Made by a program: the position numbers and the translations under genes. The notes beneath the pieces are model-generated. The model worked only from the letters and a program-made list of their open reading frames with translations. It did no database searches and was not told the DNA's origin. 64,000 nt of DNA, taken from assembly GCA_041920215.1 (NCBI GenBank), contig JAYRSJ010000001.1:341462-405461 (forward strand), in the 5' to 3' direction. The stretch comes from JAYRSJ01 sp041920215. Its GTDB lineage: Bacteria > Pseudomonadota > Gammaproteobacteria > Burkholderiales > Burkholderiaceae_C. Of the stretch, positions 8,315-17,857 are shown one piece after another; the stretch's first letter is position 1; every line of letters begins with the position of its first letter.

Positions 8315-8343
8315 TAGCCGGCCGCCGGCACCCTGCCTACAGT
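8315..8343 (+). promoter_or_regulatory. Possible promoter of the candidate small RNA
   Basis: TACAGT at 8338-8343 resembles a -10 element (4 of 6) and is followed after about 7 bases by the first stem of the candidate RNA. The -35 position (8315-8320, TAGCCG) is poor. The same TACAGTCG sequence occurs about 23 bases before the gene at 45039. Low-confidence assignment. Confidence 0.3.
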
Positions 8344-8349
8344 CGCCCT

Positions 8350-8437
8350 CATGCATGGACGCCATGCAATCGTCCCAACGACGTCCTTGACTCAAGGACT
8401 TTCAACGCCCACCCGTTCGCGGCTGGGCGTTCTTTTT
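8350..8437 (+). ncRNA. Candidate small RNA with three hairpins and intrinsic terminator
   Basis: Three clean stem-loops lie in series: TGCATGG-acg-CCATGCA (8352-8368), GTCCTTG-act-CAAGGAC (8383-8399), and AACGCCCA/TGGGCGTT (8404-8431) followed by CTTTTTTG. The last is a textbook Rho-independent terminator for the plus strand, yet no plus-strand gene ends here: the flanking genes (7470-8231 and 8488-9435) both run on the minus strand. A transcript of about 85-90 bases starting near 8350 is the simplest explanation. A tiny frame MDAMQSSQRRP lies inside, ending at the second stem; it might be a leader peptide instead. Confidence 0.5.
8404..8437 (+). terminator. Rho-independent terminator (plus strand) with no cognate gene
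   Basis: Perfect 8-bp stem AACGCCCA/TGGGCGTT with a 12-base loop, then C and six T residues. It is the clearest intrinsic terminator in the window. It faces away from both neighbouring minus-strand genes, so it must end a plus-strand transcript that starts in 8232-8400. Confidence 0.8.
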
Positions 8438-8487
8438 TGCTTCCTTCGCTTCTCTTGCTTCTCTTGGCAGGCGGCGGTGATCACGGC

Positions 8488-9435
8488 TTAGAAGCCGCCG
8501 CCCAGCGTCTGCTTCAGATGCTCGATGAACAGCCGCACCGGCCGCGGCGTGCTGGAACTCCAGGGGTGCAGCGCATAGATCGCGTCACCGAAAAAGCCCA
8601 CCGGCCGCCAGTCCGGCAGCAGTTCCTTGAGCCGGCCGGCGCGCACCGCCGGCGCCGCGCTGAAATCGGGCAGCAGCGCAATGCCCAGTCCGGCCAGCGC
8701 CGCCTCGCGCAGCACCTCGCTATTGGCGGCTCGTAGCGGGCCTTGCACCGGCACTTTCAAGCGTTCAGGCCCGGCGTTGCCGCGCTGCTCGAACAGCCAC
8801 ACCGCCGGCCCGGGCCGCAGATAGGGCAGGCAGGCGTGGGCGGCCAGTTCGGCGGGATGCATCGGCGTGCCCTGCTTCTTCAGATAGGCGCTGCTGGCCA
8901 GCAGCAGCGCGCGCGAGTCGCACAGCTTGAGCGCCACATGCGTGTCCGGCGGCGCGCTGGTGTGGCGGATTGCCAAGTCAAAGCCTTCCTGCGCCAGCGG
9001 CACCAGGCGGTCCGACAGATCCAGCTCGATGCGGATTTCCGGATAACGCCGCAGGAACGCGTCCAGCTGTGGCGCCACATGCTGACGTCCCAGCGCCACC
9101 GGCGCGGTGATGCGCAAGAGGCCGCGCGGCTGGCCGGCGGCATCGCGCAACTCGGCCAGGCTGCGGGTGATCTGCGCAAAGGAAGCCTCGGTGTCTTCGA
9201 CCAGGCGCTGGCCGGCCTCGGTCAGGCGCACCGAGCGCGTGGTGCGCGCCACCAGCTGCGCACCCATCGCGCGCTCGAGATCGGCAATGCGCTGGCTGAT
9301 CGCGGCCTTGGACAGCGACAGGCGCTGCGCCGCCTTGGTGAAGCTGCCGAGCTGGGCCACCACGGTCAGTGCATGCAGCTGGCCCCACAGCAGGTCGTTG
9401 CGAAGCTCGGGCTGGCGTTCGGTTGCGGCGCTCAT
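8488..9435 (-). CDS. LysR-family regulator, divergent from mmsA
   Basis: A 315-residue LysR protein with the helix-turn-helix around residues 30-55 (GSFTKAAQRLSLSKAAISQR) and the linker TTRSVRLTEAGQRL. The effector domain follows and resembles the CrgA-like group (RGLLRITAPVALGRQHVAP). It is transcribed away from mmsA with a 101-base gap, the usual layout for a regulator and its target. A perfect 8+8 inverted repeat lies directly against its start codon, where its ribosome site should be, suggesting autorepression. No strong alternative start is seen. Confidence 0.9.
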   Translation of the reverse strand: MSAATERQPELRNDLLWGQLHALTVVAQLGSFTKAAQRLSLSKAAISQRIADLERAMGAQLVARTTRSVRLTEAGQRLVEDTEASFAQITRSLAELRDAAGQPRGLLRITAPVALGRQHVAPQLDAFLRRYPEIRIELDLSDRLVPLAQEGFDLAIRHTSAPPDTHVALKLCDSRALLLASSAYLKKQGTPMHPAELAAHACLPYLRPGPAVWLFEQRGNAGPERLKVPVQGPLRAANSEVLREAALAGLGIALLPDFSAAPAVRAGRLKELLPDWRPVGFFGDAIYALHPWSSSTPRPVRLFIEHLKQTLGGGF

Positions 9436-9459
9436 GATTGTTCAAATTATCGAACAATC
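9436..9459. promoter_or_regulatory. Perfect palindrome between LysR gene and mmsA: likely operator
   Basis: Arms GATTGTTC and GAACAATC, perfectly complementary, separated by the 8 A/T-rich bases AAATTATC. It abuts the start codon of the divergent LysR gene (9435) and lies 77 bases before mmsA. Dyads with an A/T centre are typical LysR recognition sites. Being immediately upstream of the ATG, it would block both transcription and ribosome binding for the regulator. Confidence 0.7.
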
Positions 9460-9536
9460 AAATCGCCGAAAGCGGATTGGCAGCGCTGGGGTGCCGCCCT
9501 AGACTGGCCGCATCCCTTTCGATCCCGGAGACCGCC

Positions 9537-11063
<1,527 letters not shown>

Positions 11064-11188
11064 AAACGGAGGCCCGGGCTGGCGCGATGCGCACAGCCTG
11101 GCCGCCGCTGTTGCGTTGACGCAGAGGCATGTCCCGCGGATAGGCTACGCTTGCGAGCTTGTCCGTCCACCTGCCGTCCCCCAGCGCC

Positions 11189-12808
11189 ATGTCCGAAGCC
11201 CAACGCAGCGAGGTCGATGAGGAACAGCTCGCCGACTGTCTGGCCGCCGCCCACCGGGCCCAGCAGGACTCGCAGCTCGACGCCGGCCTGGCCGCTGCCC
11301 AGCGGGCCTGGGAGCTGGCCTCGGCCCAGGGCTTTCTGGCCGAGCAGATCGAGGCTGGCCGGCTGCGCGCCTTCTTTCTCTACCGCCGCGGCGCGCTGGC
11401 CGCGCTGATACGCGCCGGCGATGCGGTGCTGCCGCTGCTGCGGACCCAGGGCGCCAGCGTACCGCTGGCCGAGCTGCTGCGCTGGATGGCGCTGGCCGGC
11501 TTCGAAACCGGCGATTTTGACACCGCGATGCGCTGCGCCAACGAGGCCTGCGCGGTCGCCCGCGAGCTCGGCGAGCAGGACCAGATCGCCCTCTCGCTGA
11601 ATGCGCTGGGCGCCACCTTCGAGCGCATGGGCGATCCCTGGCAGGCCGAGCGGCTGATGCTCGAAGCGGCCGCCCTGGTGCGCGACAGCGCCAGCAGCTT
11701 TGCGCGCTGGGTCAGCTACAACAATCTCTGCGGCGTCACGCTGGGCGCCTTCTACCTGCTGCGCGACAGCGGCAACGACGCCGAATGCAGCGCCGCGCTG
11801 GAGCGGGCCCTGGGCTATGCGCGCGAGGCTCGCCCGCAGTCGCTGGCCCATGGCGACCCCTTTCCGCGCGTCGTCACCGAAGGCAATCTGGGCGAAGCCC
11901 TGCTGCACAACGGAGCGATCGACGAGGCCGAGGCCCTGCTCAGCGACGCGCTGGATCAGGCCCGCCAACTGGGCTACCAAGCGCAGGCCTGGCGGCTGCG
12001 CTGCTCGCTGGCCGAGCTGGCCCTGCTGCGCCAGCAGCCCCAGGCCGCCTTCGACGATCTGGCCGGCCTGCTGCAGGAGGCCGCCGGCAACGCCCCCGCC
12101 GCCACCCTGCTGCGCGCTCACCAGGCCCTGTACCGCGCGGCCCGGCAGCTAGGGCGGCATGAGGTGGCCCTGAGCCATCTGGAGGCCAGCCAGGCCATCG
12201 AGCGGCGCCGCTCGACCGCGCAGCTGATGGCCCAGTCGCGCTTCTTCGTCACCCGGCTGGAGGCCGAGCAGGCGCGCGATCAGGTCCACCGGCACGAGGC
12301 CCGCGCCGCCGAGCTGGAAGCGCATGTGCTGCGCGACCCGCTGACCGGCCTGGGCAACCGGCGCCTGATGGAGACCCGCATGCCGGCCATGGTGCGCGAG
12401 GCCGAGGAAAGCGGCCAGCCGCTGACCCTGGCCCTGATCGATGCCGACCGCTTCAAGGCCATCAACGACAGCCATGGCCATGTGATCGGCGACCAGGTGC
12501 TGCAGCTGCTGGCCCGCATGCTCAAGGAGAACACCCGTGGCAGCGATCTGCTGGTGCGCTATGGCGGCGAGGAATTCCTGGTGCTGCTGCCCGATACCGT
12601 GGCCGACCGGGCCTTCGAGGTCTGCGAACGGCTGCGCCAGCGCGTCGAGAGCTACCCCTGGCAAGACCTGGCCCCGGGCCTGGAGCTGACGCTCTCGATC
12701 GGCCTGGCCAGTGCGCCACCCTATGCGGGCGATCTGCTGATCGCCCGCGCCGACAGCGCGATGTACCGCGCCAAGCATCTGGGCCGCAACCGGGTGGCGC
12801 TGGCCTAG
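11189..12808 (+). CDS. Soluble TPR-GGDEF diguanylate cyclase
   Basis: A 539-residue protein with no membrane segment. Residues 1 to about 350 are helical TPR-like repeats (for example ALSLNALGATFERMGDPWQAE), then a short coiled coil (about 345-375), then a GGDEF domain with DPLTGLGNRR, LIDADRFKAINDSHGH and the active-site GGEEF at 459-463. The motif is intact, so it should make cyclic di-GMP from GTP. No clear RxxD inhibition site was identified. The start at 11189 is preferred to a TTG 10 codons upstream. Its TAG stop sits in a palindrome shared with the convergent gene. Confidence 0.88.
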   Translation: MSEAQRSEVDEEQLADCLAAAHRAQQDSQLDAGLAAAQRAWELASAQGFLAEQIEAGRLRAFFLYRRGALAALIRAGDAVLPLLRTQGASVPLAELLRWMALAGFETGDFDTAMRCANEACAVARELGEQDQIALSLNALGATFERMGDPWQAERLMLEAAALVRDSASSFARWVSYNNLCGVTLGAFYLLRDSGNDAECSAALERALGYAREARPQSLAHGDPFPRVVTEGNLGEALLHNGAIDEAEALLSDALDQARQLGYQAQAWRLRCSLAELALLRQQPQAAFDDLAGLLQEAAGNAPAATLLRAHQALYRAARQLGRHEVALSHLEASQAIERRRSTAQLMAQSRFFVTRLEAEQARDQVHRHEARAAELEAHVLRDPLTGLGNRRLMETRMPAMVREAEESGQPLTLALIDADRFKAINDSHGHVIGDQVLQLLARMLKENTRGSDLLVRYGGEEFLVLLPDTVADRAFEVCERLRQRVESYPWQDLAPGLELTLSIGLASAPPYAGDLLIARADSAMYRAKHLGRNRVALA

Positions 12809-12818
12809 CTCGCTAGGC
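12803..12818. terminator. Palindrome holding both stop codons of a convergent gene pair
   Basis: GCCTAGC-tc-GCTAGGC is a perfect 7-bp dyad. The TAG of the plus-strand GGDEF gene (12806-12808) and the TAG of the minus-strand MFS-PlsC gene (12813-12815) both lie inside it. On the plus strand it is followed by TTTC. Probably a compact bidirectional terminator. Confidence 0.5.
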
Positions 12819-14705
12819 TTTCAGCAAGGCTCCCACCCGCTGCTGCAGCAGCTCCGGGCTGACCGTCTCGGGCGCCAGCGCCGCACCGGCCACCAGGCCC
12901 ACGCGGCTGAACAGGCCGCGGCGGAAGGGCCGCACCATGGCCTCGCCGCGCTCCACCCGGGAGAAGAAGGACCCCCAGAGATTTTGCAGCGCCAGCGGCA
13001 CCACCGGCACCGGCTGGCCCTCCAGAATCTTCATCACCCCGCCCTTGAAGGGCTGCAGCGCGCCATCGCGGGTGATGCCGCCCTCGGGAAAGATCGCCAG
13101 CAGCTCGCCGTCGGCCAGCACCGCGCGGGCCTGGGCGAAGGCCGCCTCGTAGGTGGCCGGGTCGTCCTTCTGCGGCGCGATCGGTATTGCCTTGGCCAGG
13201 CGGAACAGCCAGCCCAGTACCGGGATCCGGAAGATGCGGTGGTCCATGATGAAGCGTATCGGCCGCGGGCTGGCGGCCATCAGCAGCACCGCGTCGACGA
13301 AGGACACATGGTTGCAGACCAGCAGGGCCGGGCCCTGGGTCGGGATGTGCTCGTCACCGCGCACCTTGAAGCGGTAGACCAGGCGCGAGGCGATGAAGGC
13401 CACGAAACGCAGCAGGTACTCCGGCACCACCATGAAGATGTAGAAGGCCACCACCGCATTGGCCAGGCCGACGACCAGGAAGAGCTCCGGAATGCTCAGG
13501 CCCGCGCCGAGCATGGCACCGGCCAGCACCGAGCTGGCGATCATGAACAGCGCGTTGAGGATGTTGTTGGCCGCGATGATGCGGGCCCGGTGCGTGGGCT
13601 GCGAGCGCAGCTGGATCAGGGCGTACATCGGCACGCTGTACAGCCCGGCAAAGCCGGCCAGCAGGCACAGATCGACCAGCACCCGCCAATGCGCCGGCTG
13701 CGCCAGGAAGGCGCCCAGACCCTGGCTGGCAGTGGGCGGCAGACCGCGCGAGGCGAAGTACAGATCGATCGCGAACACGCTCATGCCGATCGCGCCCATG
13801 GGCACCAGGCCGATCTCGACATGCCGACGCGACAGCAGCTCGCAGGACAGCGAGCCCAGACCTATGCCCACCGAGAACACCACCAGCAGCAGCGAGGCCA
13901 CCTGCTCGTTGCCATGCAGCACCTCCTTGGCGAAGGCCGGGAAGTTGGCCAGGAAGACCGCGCCGAAAAACCACATCCAGGAGATGCCCAGCAGCGAGCG
14001 GAACACCGCCAGCTGCTGATGCGCCAGGCGCAGATTGCGCCAGGTCTCGCTGACCGGGTTCCAGTTGATCTTCAGCTGTGGATCGGTGGCCGGGCAGGCC
14101 GGTATGGCCTGGGCCGTCAGCCGGCCCAGCACGGCCAGCGCGAGGCAGGCGATCGCCACATGCTGGGCGCCTACCTGGGGTGTGGCGATCAGCAGGCCGC
14201 CGGCCACATTGCCCAGCAGGATGGCGACGAAGGTGCCCATCTCCACCATGCCGTTGCCGCCGGTCAGCTCGCGCTCGCTGAGCTGCTGGGGCAGATAGGC
14301 GAACTTGACCGGGCCGAACAAGGTGGAGTGCAGGCCCAGCAGAAAGATGCAGGCCAGCAGCAGCGGCACCTGGGCAGCGAGAAAACCCCAGGCCGCCAGG
14401 CCCATGATCGCGATCTCCAGCAGCTTGATGAAGCGTATCAGCTGGGTCTTGTCATGCTTGTCGGCCAGCTGGCCGCTGGTGGCCGAGAACAGCACGAAGG
14501 GCAGGATGAAGAGCGCACCTATCACCAGGCCGGCCTGGGCCGGCGGCAGCCAGTCCAGCTGCAGCTGGTAGGTCACCAGCACGGTGAAGGCAAACTTGAA
14601 CAGATTGTCGTTGGCCGCGCCCAGAAACTGGGTCCAGAAAAAGGGCGCAAAGCGCCGCTGGCCCAACAAGGCAAATTGACTGCTGTGTCCCTGCGTCTCG
14701 CTCAT
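12813..14705 (-). CDS. MFS transporter fused to 1-acylglycerol-3-phosphate acyltransferase (PlsC)
   Basis: A 630-residue two-domain membrane protein. Residues 1 to about 430 are an LplT-like major facilitator domain (FAPFFWTQFLGAANDNLFKFAF at the start). Residues about 440-630 are a PlsC acyltransferase with NH466-x4-D471 (NHVSFVD) and FPEG at 539-542. The combination suggests flipping of lysophospholipids inward and re-acylation. In the better-known LplT/Aas system, an acyl-ACP synthetase domain follows; it is absent here, so acyl donors must come from elsewhere. Last gene of a minus-strand run starting with the amidohydrolase at 17745. Start chosen at MSETQ, 10 codons inside the open frame. 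Confidence 0.88.
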   Translation of the reverse strand: MSETQGHSSQFALLGQRRFAPFFWTQFLGAANDNLFKFAFTVLVTYQLQLDWLPPAQAGLVIGALFILPFVLFSATSGQLADKHDKTQLIRFIKLLEIAIMGLAAWGFLAAQVPLLLACIFLLGLHSTLFGPVKFAYLPQQLSERELTGGNGMVEMGTFVAILLGNVAGGLLIATPQVGAQHVAIACLALAVLGRLTAQAIPACPATDPQLKINWNPVSETWRNLRLAHQQLAVFRSLLGISWMWFFGAVFLANFPAFAKEVLHGNEQVASLLLVVFSVGIGLGSLSCELLSRRHVEIGLVPMGAIGMSVFAIDLYFASRGLPPTASQGLGAFLAQPAHWRVLVDLCLLAGFAGLYSVPMYALIQLRSQPTHRARIIAANNILNALFMIASSVLAGAMLGAGLSIPELFLVVGLANAVVAFYIFMVVPEYLLRFVAFIASRLVYRFKVRGDEHIPTQGPALLVCNHVSFVDAVLLMAASPRPIRFIMDHRIFRIPVLGWLFRLAKAIPIAPQKDDPATYEAAFAQARAVLADGELLAIFPEGGITRDGALQPFKGGVMKILEGQPVPVVPLALQNLWGSFFSRVERGEAMVRPFRRGLFSRVGLVAGAALAPETVSPELLQQRVGALLKA

Positions 14706-14731
14706 GCACCCTCGCTGCGTTGCTATTGCTT

Positions 14732-15523
14732 TCATTGCCTGACCACCGTGGCTGCCTCGCCCAAGCCGGCTTTGGGCAGCCAGGCGAACATCGAGTCGAC
14801 CGTGATCGTGTCGATCTGGCCGGCAAAACGCCGCGCCGACGGGTGGTCATCGAAGGCCACATGGGCCATGCTGACGCGCGCGCCAAGCCGGCTCAGCGTC
14901 GACAGCCGCATCGTACTGGGCCGGTAGCCCTGGGCACGCAGCCATTCCTGCGCCCAGCGCCGGTCCGCGGCCACCGGCGCCCCCGGTGCCGCCAGCGCCA
15001 GCGTCTCCAGCGCCCACTGATTGCTCTGCTGGTAGGTTTGACCCCAGGCATAGCTGACCATGCTGTAGCGCGGCTCGTGCAGGCGCGCGAGCTGCTGCCG
15101 GTCCTTCAGCAGCGGCAGCAGGGCCCGCTGCAGCGCCGGCGCAAGCGGCGCGTAGGCAGCGTCATAGCGGTGCGGCCGGTCCAGGAAGAACTCGCCCAGG
15201 CCCTGGCGGAACAGGTCGGCCCGGGCGCTGCCGCAGTGGTTGAGCTTGTGCAGCACCCGCCAGACTGGCCGGCCAGCCGCGTCCTGATCGCGGTAGGCAA
15301 AGCCCAGATGCGACCATTGCAGCCCGTACTTGGCCAGGTCCTGGCCGGCCCGGGCCAGCAGCAGCACCTCGGCGCCGCTGGCGTCCAGGGCCTCGGCGGT
15401 GCGCTGGGCCAGGTTCATGCCGCGCTCGATCTGCAGCACGCTCAGCGGCTGCTCCTCGCAGGGGCGGCCGGCCTGGGCGACGCCCGCCACAAAGAGCAGC
15501 AACAGGAGGGCAGACGGGTTCAT
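14732..15523 (-). CDS. DUF2145-family secreted protein
   Basis: A 263-residue protein with a signal peptide (MNPSALLLLLFVAGVAQAG). The mature part matches the DUF2145 pattern: an RGMNLAQRTAEALDASGAEVLLLARAGQDL segment read in two parts, then YGLQWSHLGFAYRD and VLHKLNHCGSARADLFRQGL, with a conserved cysteine and histidines that could form a papain-like (NlpC/P60-type) site; the enzyme activity is inference. Start is fixed by the signal peptide and by the 4-base ATGA overlap with the upstream small secreted protein gene. Confidence 0.78.
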   Translation of the reverse strand: MNPSALLLLLFVAGVAQAGRPCEEQPLSVLQIERGMNLAQRTAEALDASGAEVLLLARAGQDLAKYGLQWSHLGFAYRDQDAAGRPVWRVLHKLNHCGSARADLFRQGLGEFFLDRPHRYDAAYAPLAPALQRALLPLLKDRQQLARLHEPRYSMVSYAWGQTYQQSNQWALETLALAAPGAPVAADRRWAQEWLRAQGYRPSTMRLSTLSRLGARVSMAHVAFDDHPSARRFAGQIDTITVDSMFAWLPKAGLGEAATVVRQ

Positions 15524-15948
15524 CGCGTCAGCTGCTCGTTGTGCAGCAGGGCCGTGCCGATGGCATTGGGCACAAAGGCAATGGCCTCGCCGGCGGCCGA
15601 CAGCACATAGCCGCTGCCGATCGCCGTGACCGCGATCGCCGTGCCCAGCGCCGCTGTGGCCTTGCCGCTGAAGTTGACGCTGGCGCGCGCCCCGTCCGAG
15701 GCGCGCTCCAGCACCCAGACCGTGCCCTGCGCGCTGGCCTCGACCGCCACCACGGTCAGCGCCGCGCCGGCGCTGAACAGCGCCACCGGCGCCGCCACCG
15801 AAACCGCCACCGGCAGCAGCGACAGCGCGCTGGCCTCGGAGGCGGTCGTGCTGTGGGCGCGGGCGGCAGGCGCCTGCAGCAGGGTCAGGCACAGCAGCAG
15901 CACCGGGCCCAGCCTGCGCTTCATCGTCGTCATCTTCTTCATCTTCAT
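15520..15948 (-). CDS. Small secreted hypothetical protein paired with DUF2145
   Basis: A 142-residue protein. Residues 1-33 form a signal peptide (MKMKKMTTMKRRLGPVLLLC then LTLLQAPAARA). The mature chain is unusually rich in Ala, Ser, Val and Gly, alternating short beta-like and hydrophobic stretches (LLPVAVSVAAPVALFSAGAA, TAIGSGYVLSAAGEA), so it may be a membrane-associated or small barrel-like protein. It overlaps the DUF2145 gene by 4 bases, implying a shared function. No family recognised with certainty. Confidence 0.68.
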   Translation of the reverse strand: MKMKKMTTMKRRLGPVLLLCLTLLQAPAARAHSTTASEASALSLLPVAVSVAAPVALFSAGAALTVVAVEASAQGTVWVLERASDGARASVNFSGKATAALGTAIAVTAIGSGYVLSAAGEAIAFVPNAIGTALLHNEQLTR

Positions 15949-15958
15949 GGCTCCTTGC

Positions 15959-16402
15959 TTACTCGGTGGCTTCGCGGCGGCCCTGGATGCGGGCCAGCTG
16001 CAGATCGGCCTCGTGCGCATCGCGCAGCATCTTGGCCAGGGTGAACACGGTGGAGATCAGGAACAGCCAGCTGACCAGCAGAAAGGCCTTCCAGACCGGC
16101 TGTATCTCCATGCGCCACAGACCCCAGCCGGTCAGCGTCATCGCCAGCACGAAGCCGCCCCAGACGACCAGCTTCCACATCGGCGTGTCGACGGCCCGGC
16201 CCTCGTTGTCGCGCACGAACTTGGCCAGCGCGAAGGCCGCGGACAGGCAGAACACATAGCCCATCACCATGAAGGCGCGGTCCAGGTCATCGCCCGGCAG
16301 CCAGGCCAGACCGATGGCGCAGAGGCTGACGGCGATGCCGAACGAGATCCAGACCTGGTAGCGCCAGGCACTGCTGTCGCGACGAACGGTGTGCGGATGC
16401 AT
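15959..16402 (-). CDS. YiaA/YiaB-type inner-membrane protein
   Basis: A 147-residue membrane protein with four hydrophobic helices arranged as two pairs (about 15-31, 43-60, 76-93, 106-124), each pair matching the YiaAB two-helix repeat (WISFGIAVSLCAIGLAW ... MGYVFCLSAAFALAKFVRDN and the parallel VWKAFLLVSWLFLISTVFTL). The end of each pair carries a KxxRD motif (AKFVRDN, AKMLRDA). Function of the family is unknown. It lies 10 bases upstream of the small secreted gene, so is probably in the same transcript. Confidence 0.78.
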   Translation of the reverse strand: MHPHTVRRDSSAWRYQVWISFGIAVSLCAIGLAWLPGDDLDRAFMVMGYVFCLSAAFALAKFVRDNEGRAVDTPMWKLVVWGGFVLAMTLTGWGLWRMEIQPVWKAFLLVSWLFLISTVFTLAKMLRDAHEADLQLARIQGRREATE

Positions 16403-16455
16403 TTCGAGTAGCTCCCTGTTGATGCGGTGCTTGGATGATCTACCCGGCCGACCGC

Positions 16456-17745
16456 TCAGCGGCTTGTTGTTCTGGCGCGGTAGCGCGGCACGGCCGTGGC
16501 GGTAGCGCCGGATGCTACCGACTCGACGAAGTGGCGCCGCGTCGCGAACACCCCCAGATCCAGGGCCTGGCCGCGCCAGCGCGCCAGGCGCTTGAGCAGC
16601 AGGTCGAACAGCAGCGGGTTGTGGCCGCGCAGCTGCTCCAGCAGGGGCAGATGGGCCTCCTCCAGCACGCCGGCCCGCACCAGGCTGCCCAGGCGATAGA
16701 GCGGGCCCACGCCCGGCAGCGGATAGTCGGATCCATGCAGCAGCCGCCCATGCCAGTCCTGCCTGGCCAGCACCGTCTGCCAGACCTCGGCCCGGCGATT
16801 GAGCTGGAACAGTGCCGAGATGTCGCCCAGCAGCAGTCCGGCCCAGGCCGGCTCGTCCATCAGACGGGCGAACAGCTCGAAGGCCGGCACCGGCCGCGGT
16901 CGCGGCCGGTCCAGATCCAGCGCCTGACCCAGCGAGGCGCAATGGGCGATGATGACGCGCACGCCCTGGCTTAGTGGCTCGCGGGCCAGCAAGGGGTTGC
17001 CCAGCTCGTTGCGGTCGGCGCCCGGTACCGCCTTCTCTTCGCCGCAATGCACGATCAGCGGCAGACGCGCCGCTGCCAGCCGCGCATAGAAGGGCCGCAG
17101 CCGACGCTCGCGCAGATCGATGTTCATGCTGCTGGGCAGCCATTTGATCGCCAGCGCACCAGCGGCAATGGCCTGCTCCAGCCGCGCCAGCGCGTCATCG
17201 CGGTAGGGATGGATGGAGGCCACCCAGGCAAAGCGCTGCGCCTGCGCCTCGGCCACCTCGGCGGCATAGCGGTCGGGCACATGGAAGGTGGTCCAGTCGG
17301 GCTGGACCAGGCCCTGCTCGTCCAGCGCCTCGTCAAAGGCATAGAGCAGCCAGCGCGCACCCGCCGGGAAGTCGGCCGCCAGCGCCTGCAGGCGCTGCAG
17401 ATAGGCGCGGTCGACGCTCGGCGCCTCGGCCGGCACGCAGGCGCCGTTCATGATGACGCGGCGGCGCAGCGTCTCGACCGGATGCCACCACTGATGCATG
17501 GACGGATGGATGCGGCAGCCCGAGCCGGCATCGCCGCTGCCCAGCAGATGGCAGTGCACATCCCAGAGCTGGCTGAGGTCCAGCTCCTGCCAGAGCTGTT
17601 CGATGCGCGGATGTCGACGCAAGGCCTCGGGCAGCGCGCCCCGGCAGGGGTTCACCAGGCCCTGGGCCGCCGCCGGCGCCTCCAGGCCGGTGAACAGGCC
17701 GGCCACCGCGGCCGCGCCGCAACACAGCCAATGTCGTCTCTGCAT
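16456..17745 (-). CDS. Exported amidohydrolase-family metal-dependent hydrolase
   Basis: A 429-residue TIM-barrel hydrolase of the amidohydrolase-2 type. Metal ligands visible: H64-x-H66 (WDVHCHLLG), IVHCGEEK, IIAHCASLG, and the late aspartate in HGSDYP. The N-terminus (MQRRHWLCCGAAAVAGLFTG) has twin arginines and a hydrophobic stretch, so export, possibly by Tat, is likely. Start fixed by a very good AAAGGAGG ribosome site. First gene of a five-gene minus-strand run (this, YiaAB, small secreted protein, DUF2145, MFS-PlsC). Substrate unknown. Confidence 0.82.
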   Translation of the reverse strand: MQRRHWLCCGAAAVAGLFTGLEAPAAAQGLVNPCRGALPEALRRHPRIEQLWQELDLSQLWDVHCHLLGSGDAGSGCRIHPSMHQWWHPVETLRRRVIMNGACVPAEAPSVDRAYLQRLQALAADFPAGARWLLYAFDEALDEQGLVQPDWTTFHVPDRYAAEVAEAQAQRFAWVASIHPYRDDALARLEQAIAAGALAIKWLPSSMNIDLRERRLRPFYARLAAARLPLIVHCGEEKAVPGADRNELGNPLLAREPLSQGVRVIIAHCASLGQALDLDRPRPRPVPAFELFARLMDEPAWAGLLLGDISALFQLNRRAEVWQTVLARQDWHGRLLHGSDYPLPGVGPLYRLGSLVRAGVLEEAHLPLLEQLRGHNPLLFDLLLKRLARWRGQALDLGVFATRRHFVESVASGATATAVPRYRARTTSR

Positions 17746-17857
17746 CGTCCATCCTCCTTTGAGATGGCCGCGATGCTCGCCAGCCGACGCCGTGGCGGCG
17801 GCGGTTTTCAGCGCCAGTCTCATGGCACGATGCCGGCAGTTCCATCTGCTGCACCCC

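Noticed and set aside
12984..14927. Long plus-strand frame opposite MFS-PlsC
   Set aside because: Antisense to a gene with clear motifs; product rich in Gln/His/Arg with no recognisable domain.
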